The notes below the pieces were generated by a model that saw only the letters and a list, made by a program, of their open reading frames with translations, was not told the DNA's origin and did not search any database. A program made the position numbers and the translations under genes. 64,000 bases of DNA, taken from positions 1,426,001 through 1,490,000 of the forward strand of contig NZ_CP040330.1 of the NCBI RefSeq assembly GCF_005576615.1, given 5' to 3'. The stretch's first letter is position 1. Each line of letters begins with the position of its first letter. The stretch is from Natrinema versiforme (GTDB taxonomy: Archaea > Halobacteriota > Halobacteria > Halobacteriales > Natrialbaceae). This document shows, in pieces, positions 26,521-33,463 of this stretch.

Positions 26521-27734
26521 TGGGTAGTGAAGTGATCGCGAACTGCTTCGACGACGGTCCGTCGGTCGCGCTCCGAGAGGCCGGGATGGACCGGCAGCGA
26601 GAGTACCTCGTCGCCCGCCCGTTCGGCCGCCGGGAGCGACGCCGCCGCCGTGCTGACCGTCTCGTAGGCCGGCTGGCGGTGGATCGGCGTCTCGTAGTAG
26701 ATGCCGGTCCCGACGTCGCGCTCGGAGAGCGTCTCCTTGAGGGCGTCCCGGTCGTCGGTTCGAACGGTGTACTGGTGGTAGACGTGCCGGGAGCCGGTCG
26801 GCTCCGTCGGCGTCTCGAGCGGGAGGTCGGCGAGCCGTTCGTCGTAGAAGGCGGCGTTCTCGCGGCGCGCGCGGTTGAATTCGGCGATCCGCTCGAGTTG
26901 GACGCGGCCGATCGCCGCCGCAACGCTCGTCATGCGGTAGTTGTGGCCGAGGTCGACGTGGTCGTAACCGCCGGTACCGCTCATATCCCGGCCGTGGTTG
27001 ACGTAGCTCGCGGCGCGGTCGGCGATGTCGTCGCGGTCGGTGACGATCATCCCGCCCTCGCCGGTGGTCATGTTCTTCGTCGGATAGAACGAGAAGCAGG
27101 CGGCGTCGCCGAACTCGCCGACTCGCTGCCCACCGATCTTCGCCCCGTGGGCCTGACAGGCGTCCTCGATGACGAACAGGTCATGTGCTTCGGCGATGTC
27201 ACACAGCGCCGGCATGTCGGCCGGCAGGCCGTAGAGGTGAACCGGGAGGATGCCGACGATGTCGTCCCGCTCGTCGAGTACCCGTTCGACGTCGGCCGGG
27301 TCCAGCGTGTACGTCTCGGGGTCGATATCGGCGAAGACCGGTTTCCCGCCCGCCAGCCGGATCGCGTTCGCGCTCGCGACGAACGAAAACGGCGAGGTGA
27401 TAACCGCCTCTCCCTCCTCGAGTCCGACGGCCTCGAGCGCGGCGTGGAGCGCGGTCGTCCCGTTGGCCGTCGCGACGCCCGTCTCGGTCCCGCAGTAGGC
27501 CGCGAATTCCTCCTCGAACGCCCTGACTTCCGGGCCGTCGGCGAGCCGGCCGTCCTCGAGAATCGATTCGACGCGCTGCACGGCGTCGGTGCTGAGTTCG
27601 GGATCGGCGATCGGGACCGGCGTCGCGCCCTGTTCGGGGTCGATCTCGGCCTCGGTCGTGTCCGCTCCCGCGCCGGTACCGGTGCCAGCGTCGATGCTCG
27701 TCTCCGTCTCGGGATTCGTCTCGGTGTCGGTCAT
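26517..27734 (-). CDS. DegT/DnrJ/EryC1 aminotransferase, WbpE-like
   Basis: 405-residue PLP aminotransferase. VPIADPELSTDAVQRVESIL and GVATANGTTALHAAL begin the fold, FVIEDACQAHGAK holds the PLP-binding Asp, and SFYPTKNMTTGEGGM the Schiff-base lysine. An acidic ~40-residue N-terminal tail precedes it. The ATG at 27734 is chosen because it forms an ATGA overlap with the acetyltransferase stop; the longer frame reads through that gene. It would transfer an amino group to C3 of the 3-keto sugar, as WbpE does. Confidence 0.88.
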   Translation of the reverse strand: MTDTETNPETETSIDAGTGTGAGADTTEAEIDPEQGATPVPIADPELSTDAVQRVESILEDGRLADGPEVRAFEEEFAAYCGTETGVATANGTTALHAALEAVGLEEGEAVITSPFSFVASANAIRLAGGKPVFADIDPETYTLDPADVERVLDERDDIVGILPVHLYGLPADMPALCDIAEAHDLFVIEDACQAHGAKIGGQRVGEFGDAACFSFYPTKNMTTGEGGMIVTDRDDIADRAASYVNHGRDMSGTGGYDHVDLGHNYRMTSVAAAIGRVQLERIAEFNRARRENAAFYDERLADLPLETPTEPTGSRHVYHQYTVRTDDRDALKETLSERDVGTGIYYETPIHRQPAYETVSTAAASLPAAERAGDEVLSLPVHPGLSERDRRTVVEAVRDHFTTQ

Positions 27735-28318
27735 GCGAGCTGGTTCGCCCCCTCCAGTTGCTCCGGTAAGTCCCGAATAGTCGCCGGCGATCCGACGGCC
27801 ATGCTGTCGGCCGGCACGTCCTCCGTGACGACGGCCCCGGCCGCGACGAACGCGTTCTCGCCGATCGTGACGCCGGGTAACAGTGTCGCGTTCGCGCCGA
27901 TCGACGCGCCGTTCTCGATCGTCGGCCCCTCGAGTCCGTCGTCGGTCCGGACGGGGTACTGGTCGTTCGTCAGCACGGCTCCCGGCCCGATGAAGACGTT
28001 GTCGCCGATCGTCGTCTGGGTCGGGACGTAGACGTTCGTCTGGAGGCTGACGTGCGAGCCGATCGTCGTCTGCCCGTCGATGACCGTCTTGGTGCCGACG
28101 AGCACGTCGTCGCCGATCGTCGTCCCCTCGCGGACGAGAACGTCGTGTCCCGTCGCGAACCCGTCGCCGATCGTCACGTCGCCGTAGACGATCGAACCGG
28201 CCCTGATCGTCGCGTCGTCGCCGATCCGCGTCGGCTCGTCGAACTCGCCGTAGCCGACCGTCGCGTCCTCGATCGTACAGTCGTCGCCGCGGACGACGTC
28301 GCGAATCGCCTCGCTCAT
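27731..28318 (-). CDS. Left-handed beta-helix acetyltransferase, WbpD-like
   Basis: 195-residue protein made almost entirely of hexapeptide repeats (VTIGDGFATG, TTIGDDVLVG, TTIGSHVSL, TTIGDNVFIGPG, VTIGENAFVAAGAVV), the left-handed beta-helix of trimeric acyl-CoA transferases. The insertion FIGPGAVLTNDQYPV and the final ADSMAVGSPATIRD are typical of WbpD/WlbB N-acetyltransferases acting on the 3-amino group of nucleotide uronates. It is the first recognised gene of the operon and overlaps the aminotransferase (ATGA). Confidence 0.88.
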   Translation of the reverse strand: MSEAIRDVVRGDDCTIEDATVGYGEFDEPTRIGDDATIRAGSIVYGDVTIGDGFATGHDVLVREGTTIGDDVLVGTKTVIDGQTTIGSHVSLQTNVYVPTQTTIGDNVFIGPGAVLTNDQYPVRTDDGLEGPTIENGASIGANATLLPGVTIGENAFVAAGAVVTEDVPADSMAVGSPATIRDLPEQLEGANQLA

Positions 28319-28440
28319 CGCGAATCACCGCCGTCGTCACGGGGGTCGTTCCGGGTCTCGCTCGAGCGAACGCGACACCGCGTCGTCCCGTCCGTTCGGA
28401 CCGCTAATCGGCATCGTGGTCGGTCGCGTATTCGTTTCAT
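28315..28440 (-). CDS. Possible small leader ORF of the diacetamido-sugar operon
   Basis: A 41-codon frame beginning ATGAAACG at 28440 and ending in an ATGA overlap with the acetyltransferase start. It lies between the ATAACAAA element (53 bases upstream) and the first enzyme gene, which would otherwise have a leader of about 150 bases. The product is arginine-rich and basic, unlike normal haloarchaeal proteins, so it may be a leader peptide or just a chance frame. No homology is recognised. Confidence 0.3.
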   Translation of the reverse strand: MKRIRDRPRCRLAVRTDGTTRCRVRSSETRNDPRDDGGDSR

Positions 28441-28492
28441 AGTGAATCGATACCCGCGTGGGCAATCGTGCTCAAACAGCCGGTAACGAGGC

Positions 28493-28500
28493 TTTGTTAT
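28493..28500 (-). promoter_or_regulatory. ATAACAAA element, copy 6
   Basis: TTTGTTAT on the plus strand (ATAACAAAGCC on the minus), oriented toward the five-gene operon that begins at 28318, 175 bases from the acetyltransferase ATG and 53 from the small ORF start. Confidence 0.5.
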
Positions 28501-28785
28501 CCCCGGCCTGAGCGTCCCGTAGCCGCGAACTACAGCCTCGCCGAGGGGGTGTGACCGCGATCGCCGCGAGCCGCCCGCGCGTGGCCGCGATCGTGCGTTG
28601 GCACCCGCCTCGAGCGCTGAAACATCGGCGTAGGAGTCAGTCATCGCCGCTAACTGGTACAATTCCCTTTCGCAGGGGTAGCCGAGTGATAGTAAAGTGT
28701 CACAGGCTGGCACCCGGTACTGTGAGGAATCCGACTACACCCGTCAGACGGGAACGGGATCCGATCCGAGACGACGAGGACACAC

Positions 28786-29322
28786 ATGTCTGACAGCGAA
28801 CTCACACAGGCCAAACTGTTCGACGTATTCAGCAACGCGCGCAGGCGGCGCACGGTCCAGTTCCTGAAACGACAGGGCGGTTCCTGCGATCTCGCACCGC
28901 TCGTCGAGCAGGTCGCCGCCTGGGAGAACGACACCGCTCCCGACGACGTGACCCGGACCCAGCGCCGGCGGGTCTACATCTCGCTGTACCAGACCCACCT
29001 GCCGATGCTCGAGGACCACGGGATCGTCGACTGGGACCCGGACGGACACGAGATCGAGCTCCTGCCGAGCGAGGACCGCTTCGAGCCGTACCTCGATCGT
29101 CACCTCGAGGACCGGCGACAGTGGCACCGGCTCTACGCCGCCGTGACCGCGATCGGCGTCGTCGCGTTCGGGCTCTCGGCGCTCGCGATCGGCCCGCTGA
29201 CGACGGCCGCCGCGCCGGTCGTCGCTCTGGTGCTCTGTCTCGCCGTCCTCGTTCTCTCGGTCGCACAGCACGTCTCGCGTCGTCCGGGACTCGCCCTCCC
29301 GTTCGGACGTGCGAGTCGATAA
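28786..29322 (+). CDS. DUF7344 winged-helix membrane protein
   Basis: 178-residue paralogue of the proteins at 471 and 32773. NARRRRTVQFLKRQGGSCDL starts the winged-helix-like domain, EQVAAWENDTAP and YQTHLPMLEDHGIV follow, and two hydrophobic segments occur near residues 118-165. It starts right after the glycan cluster on the opposite strand. Probably a membrane-tethered regulator; the target is unknown. Confidence 0.8.
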   Translation: MSDSELTQAKLFDVFSNARRRRTVQFLKRQGGSCDLAPLVEQVAAWENDTAPDDVTRTQRRRVYISLYQTHLPMLEDHGIVDWDPDGHEIELLPSEDRFEPYLDRHLEDRRQWHRLYAAVTAIGVVAFGLSALAIGPLTTAAAPVVALVLCLAVLVLSVAQHVSRRPGLALPFGRASR

Positions 29323-29635
29323 TCACCGGTCGTGTTACTGCGGTCCCCGTCGCACTCACACGCAGCTGTTCCTGTCCACCCGTCTTCCGAAACTGCCCAG
29401 CGTCGGTGCTCGAGACGGCGACGGCCGTGGCAGCCACGGTGCCCGTGACTGATTGTTCTGTGCCGTTCGCTGACGAGGTCGTCGTCTCGTCCGTACGCCT
29501 CTCCGTCGAACGACCGAGAACCATCCAGTCGCCGCTCTCGTCGGAGACCAGTAAAATCGAACTCGAATCCCAACCGTCGCCCGGCGACGGACGACGCTTC
29601 GATCGTCGATCGCTTCTCGAGCCGTCGGCAGCGCG
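29323..29635. other. Intergenic region between convergent genes
   Basis: About 310 bases between two converging genes. No family-like open frame and no clear terminator hairpin were seen. Confidence 0.4.
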
Positions 29636-30625
29636 TTACTCGCCGGTGACCGTTACCCAGAAGTGGGTCTCCTCGTCCGCGTTCTCGTTCGTCGGCGACG
29701 CCGGCGGCTCGCCCTCGTAGAGCAACACGCTGATCCGAACCGTTTCGCCCGACTCCGCCGTCGGCGTCACCGACCGCTCCCCGGTCCCGGTCGCGCCGTC
29801 CGAGACGCTCGCCTCGATCCGCCGTAACTCCGCTCTGTCGACGACCTCACCGTCCTCGAGGCGCTGTTCCTGGACGATGGCCGTATACTCCTGATCGCTC
29901 CCTTCCTGATTCTCGATCGTGATCGTCAGCGGGATCGATTCGCCCGACTCGACCTCGCTGGGCAGTTCACCGGCGACGATTTCCCCGTCTTCGTCTTCGC
30001 TATAGAGGGCGAGTTCGGTGAACCCGCCCGCCGACGCGGGGAGCAGAAACGCCACGAACAGCGCACTGACCGCCGTCCCGACCGCCAATACGAGCAGTAT
30101 CGACGAGGCCGTCGCGAGCGCCGTATCGCCGCGTCCGAGCGACCCGAGACTCGCGATGGGCGAGACGGAAAACCGCTCACCGGCCGGCGTTCGGAGCCGT
30201 CGCAGGACACCGACCTGCGCGGTGACGACCGTAACGACGACGAGAGCGGCGGCGATCGACGTCGCGGTCAACGACAATCCGACGAGCGGCAACAGCAAGA
30301 CGACGAGCGGGGCGATCGCCAGCGATAGAACGAAGGCGAGTCCCGCGCGTTCGGTGGCGTCGATTCCGCGGGGGCGGCTCTCGGCGGCCGTCGACGCCGT
30401 CTCCCGTGCGTCTCGTTCACCGGCCGGGAACAGGATCGAAACGAGCGCGTAGCCCGGGAGAAAGAGGGCGAGCGGAAACGTCACGGCCAACCGCAGGGTG
30501 CTCTCGCTCGCGAACGATGTCACGACGAGATATGCGAACACTGCGCCGATCGAGACCGCCGCGAGGTCGAACGGGTAGCGACGAACGAATTCGAACCGCG
30601 TCCAGGTACTCGTCCGATGACTCAT
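29636..30625 (-). CDS. DUF1616 domain membrane protein
   Basis: 329-residue protein. Four or five hydrophobic segments in residues 20-205 are followed by an extracytoplasmic domain (about 210-329) with ALYSEDEDGEIVAGELPSEV and IPLTITIENQEG, the DUF1616 layout. These proteins are common next to archaeal glycosylation genes, but their function is not established. An ATAACAAA element lies 92 bases upstream, linking it to the glycan units. Confidence 0.8.
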   Translation of the reverse strand: MSHRTSTWTRFEFVRRYPFDLAAVSIGAVFAYLVVTSFASESTLRLAVTFPLALFLPGYALVSILFPAGERDARETASTAAESRPRGIDATERAGLAFVLSLAIAPLVVLLLPLVGLSLTATSIAAALVVVTVVTAQVGVLRRLRTPAGERFSVSPIASLGSLGRGDTALATASSILLVLAVGTAVSALFVAFLLPASAGGFTELALYSEDEDGEIVAGELPSEVESGESIPLTITIENQEGSDQEYTAIVQEQRLEDGEVVDRAELRRIEASVSDGATGTGERSVTPTAESGETVRISVLLYEGEPPASPTNENADEETHFWVTVTGE

Positions 30626-30716
30626 CGACGATACACCGGCGTTCGCCGTTCGGCGTTCGATCTACGTACTGACCATACGAATGCCATTCTCGTGGCATCG
30701 CTCCACGTTTCGGTTC

Positions 30717-30724
30717 TTTGTTAT
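30717..30724 (-). promoter_or_regulatory. ATAACAAA element, copy 7
   Basis: TTTGTTAT on the plus strand, oriented toward the DUF1616 gene at 30625. Confidence 0.45.
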
Positions 30725-30821
30725 GGCCGAGTTACCGATACAAACCGGCTGCTGACCGGCTCAGAACGCGATAGAGAACACTCATCGGGAGTCCGGTCTC
30801 CGTCCCGATCGGCGCTCGCCC

Positions 30822-31097
30822 CTAGAAGTCGACGTACTGTGCCTCCCATTCCCGGCGCTCTTCGATCCGCTGTCGACCGGCGTCTGTGATCGCGTAGTAA
30901 TTCGTTCGCCTGTCGAGTTGCCCCTTCTCGACCAGTTCCTTATTGACGAGGGTGTCCAGGTTCGGATACAGCCGCCCGTGATTGATCTCCGAACTATAGT
31001 ACTTCTCGACTTCGTCCTTGACGGTCTGCCCCGACGGTCGGTCAGCACCTGCGATCACGTACAACAGATCACGCTGGAAGCCGGTCAGATCGTGCAT
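30822..31097 (-). CDS. PadR family transcriptional regulator
   Basis: 91-residue winged-helix protein. LTGFQRDLLYVIAGADRPSG, INHGRLYPNLDTLVNKELV and NYYAITDAGRQRIEER are the PadR signature: helix-turn-helix, the GxLYxxLxxL recognition region and the wing. It is short, like other haloarchaeal PadR proteins. Its own promoter has an ATAACAAA element 36 bases upstream, the same element found before the glycan units. It is therefore a candidate regulator of that set, including itself, though PadR sites are often longer palindromes. Confidence 0.85.
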   Translation of the reverse strand: MHDLTGFQRDLLYVIAGADRPSGQTVKDEVEKYYSSEINHGRLYPNLDTLVNKELVEKGQLDRRTNYYAITDAGRQRIEERREWEAQYVDF

Positions 31098-31132
31098 TGC
31101 TCAATCACACTGACCGTTCTACTGAATAGATA

Positions 31133-31140
31133 TTTGTTAT
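31133..31140 (-). promoter_or_regulatory. ATAACAAA element, copy 8
   Basis: TTTGTTAT on the plus strand, oriented toward the PadR gene, 36 bases from its ATG at 31097. Confidence 0.5.
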
Positions 31141-31327
31141 CCGTCTCATACAGATCCCGTTTGTCCCATTTAAATGGAATTACTCGATCGAAACTGACTA
31201 TTCCGCAACCGGTTTCCGGTTTCGGGCGCGAAATCGTCTCCGCGCTCGAGTCGGCCAACACGTGGCAGTGCCGGTAGGATTCGTAGAGAGACGCCGAGTG
31301 GTCAGTGCTCGAGACGTTCGAGGGCGA

Positions 31328-31660
31328 TTAGTCCTCGGTATCCGAAACTGCGACATCGATCCCGTCCGCGTCGATCCGAACGCGGAGGACATCGACGGTC
31401 GCCTCGTAGGCAGTCGTGTGCGACCCGTCGTCGTCGAACCGCACGCACTCCGCGACGAGATCGCTCTCGAGGAGGTTGTTGATTCGTCGGTAGACGGTCG
31501 CCGACGAACTATCCGTCCGTTTGGTCAGTTCCTTTGCCGTCTTCGGGCCGTCGCTCGTCGCCATGAGGATCGTCCGGGCACAGTCGTCCCCGAGGACATC
31601 GAGCTGGGCCGATGGATTGGCAGTCGACTCCGATCGCGTGTTACTCGCTTGCGTTGACAT
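31328..31660 (-). CDS. Winged-helix (ArsR-like) transcriptional regulator
   Basis: 110-residue protein. LDVLGDDCARTILMATSDGPK, then ELTKRTDSSSATVYRRINNL form the helix-turn-helix, and the wing and a short C-terminal beta segment follow. It resembles the regulator at 58316 in length and order. The ATG at 31660 is preferred to the GTG four codons upstream. No operon partner; likely an independent or autoregulated regulator. Confidence 0.75.
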   Translation of the reverse strand: MSTQASNTRSESTANPSAQLDVLGDDCARTILMATSDGPKTAKELTKRTDSSSATVYRRINNLLESDLVAECVRFDDDGSHTTAYEATVDVLRVRIDADGIDVAVSDTED

Positions 31661-32221
31661 AGTCGTGGTCACCCGTTGATGACGGGCAGGATCCGTTCGC
31701 TCTCCGTGAGAGGTGACGATTCGAGACAGTCGGCAGTTGGCCCACCACTGTCGGGGGTTCCACCATTACATTCCAGCACAAAAATCGGTAAGCGATAGTG
31801 GTATTTTATAACGATGTACCTTATTGTCCGGCGCAATTTCGTTGCGCGACGTAAGATCGTATTTCGATCCGGAAACAACAGCTTTCGGTCCATTTTCGAT
31901 CCGATCAACTCAGTGTTTGACCGCCCAATACGGCTGAATTCGGATTGAGGTCGATCGAGCGCGTATTCCGTATTCTGCAGTTTTAAAACGTCTCGCGGCG
32001 CATATCGGACGGAAAGTAGGTGTTTCCCGGTTCTCACGCCACCGCCTCGAGTGAACGGTCAACGTCCTTTATTCGCGTTTGCTCCCCTCGATACGATGAT
32101 GCCCGGACGGGTATCGCGGGAGATCGGCGGTACCGCCGCCGAACCGAGTCCGCCACGGTCGGGACGACCGCTTCGGCCGACGGCGAATTCGGGATACGCG
32201 TCCGAGTACACCCCCCAAACC
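31661..32221. other. AT-richer regulatory region between divergent genes
   Basis: About 560 bases between the minus-strand regulator and the plus-strand zinc microprotein. Parts (31780-31990) are AT-rich, with TATTTTATAA at about 31801-31810 as a possible TATA box. A short inverted repeat GCGCAA-N5-TTGCGC lies near 31836-31852. Open frames here lack family resemblance. Confidence 0.4.
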
Positions 32222-32413
32222 ATGAACTCCACACAACACGATTGGAAGCCCATGGAATCGTCGACAGCCGGTGCTCGGTGTCGAAACTGCGGGACGCACG
32301 TGACACAGCAGTTCGCTCGCGTCTTCGGAGATAACGGCGACATCGTTCACGGCTGTCCGTCCTGTACGACCTATCGGGAGATGCAATCCGGCGGTCATCT
32401 CCCCGGAGACTGA
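32222..32413 (+). CDS. Zinc-finger microprotein (DUF7563-like)
   Basis: 63-residue protein with one zinc-binding unit: ARCRNCGTHVTQQFARVFGD followed by HGCPSCTTYREM, two CxxC pairs about 20 residues apart. This matches the small haloarchaeal zinc-finger family I know as DUF7563. The ATG at 32222 is the first reasonable start; one ten codons later is also possible. No conserved neighbour indicates a function. Confidence 0.7.
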   Translation: MNSTQHDWKPMESSTAGARCRNCGTHVTQQFARVFGDNGDIVHGCPSCTTYREMQSGGHLPGD

Positions 32414-32772
32414 GCCCTCCGTTTTCTCATTTCCCACTGTCAGTCACGCTCGATACCCGAGCCGCCGCTGCGCTGAAGCAGACAGAGACCGGCTCGAGAC
32501 CGCACGCCGGCTCGGTCCGCTCTTCGGACCGGCACCCGTCGTCTTCATCCCGGCACTCACCATCGACTGTCGGAGAGATTCGACCGACTGAACCGACGGC
32601 ATGGACGCCCGTATTCGCTTCCTACTGTCGTTCGCGAAACACTCGCGTTCGCGGTTGGAATCGAACGATGGCGTAACCTGCAAAAGTTAAAGTTAGTGGT
32701 GAGTGAAGTGGGGATACATGGTCACTGGTGGTGGATTGTCCCTCGAGATTCCGTCCCCCTTCTCTCTGATCG
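32414..32772. other. Intergenic region
   Basis: About 360 bases with no gene recognised. CAAAAGTTAAAGTTAG near 32682-32697 may be a promoter for the DUF7344 gene at 32773, with a leader of roughly 50 bases. Confidence 0.35.
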
Positions 32773-33276
32773 ATGTCAGTTCAAACGGACAGGACTGAAC
32801 CGCTCGCGGAGAGTGAGGTGTTTCATATCCTCGGCAACGATAGACGGCGGGCTATCGTTCAGTTGCTCGCGGAGGAGGGCGGACAGATCGATGTCTCCGA
32901 CGTGGCGACCGAGATCGCCGCGACCGAGTCCGAGACGACGCCCGTCCCGAACAACCTCTACAAGAGCGTCTACGTCTCGCTCCAGCAGACGCATCTCCCC
33001 CAACTCGAGGAAGACGCCGTGATCGAGTACGACTCCGACGCGAAGACGATCCAATCCGGCCGTCACTTCGACGAGGTGCTCCAGTACGTCGACGGCCACG
33101 CCGACGATCACTCGCAGGTCTTACGGCTCCACCTCGGCCTCTGCATCCTCGGCCTCGCCGTCATCGCGTTGGCCGGACTCGATCTGCCGCTCGCCTCGAG
33201 CATCGATCCGGTGCTCTCGAGCGTGCTCGTGTTCCTCGCGGTCGCGGCGAGCAGCCTCTATCGGCTACTCGGGTAG
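32773..33276 (+). CDS. DUF7344 winged-helix membrane protein
   Basis: 167-residue paralogue of those at 471 and 28786. VFHILGNDRRRAIVQLLAEEG starts the winged-helix-like domain, then VATEIAATESET and LQQTHLPQLEEDAVIEYD. Here the AAWEND signature is changed to AATESE and YQTHLP to QQTHLP, so it is the most divergent of the three. Two hydrophobic segments near residues 119-165 suggest a membrane anchor. Confidence 0.78.
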   Translation: MSVQTDRTEPLAESEVFHILGNDRRRAIVQLLAEEGGQIDVSDVATEIAATESETTPVPNNLYKSVYVSLQQTHLPQLEEDAVIEYDSDAKTIQSGRHFDEVLQYVDGHADDHSQVLRLHLGLCILGLAVIALAGLDLPLASSIDPVLSSVLVFLAVAASSLYRLLG

Positions 33277-33463
33277 CGACCACAGCAGACCCTCCGTGTT
33301 TCTCTCGACGAACCGGTCGGTCGATGTTCCGTGATACCAGTCCGTCGACACCGACCGCCCTCTCGGGGCCAATGGCGGCGGCAGCGTCGTTGAAAAATCG
33401 AGTACCGTCGCCGTCGTCACCGCAACGGCGCGAAAAGACGCGCTGTCCGTTGGGTCTCTCCGC

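Noticed and set aside
26517-28340. 607-codon frame taken as one long aminotransferase
   Set aside because: The first ~200 codons translate the acetyltransferase gene in another frame. The ATGA overlap at 27731-27734 gives the natural start.
30417-30698. 93-codon minus-strand frame starting near the ATAACAAA element at 30717
   Set aside because: Arginine-rich translation overlapping the DUF1616 gene in a different frame, with no family resemblance.
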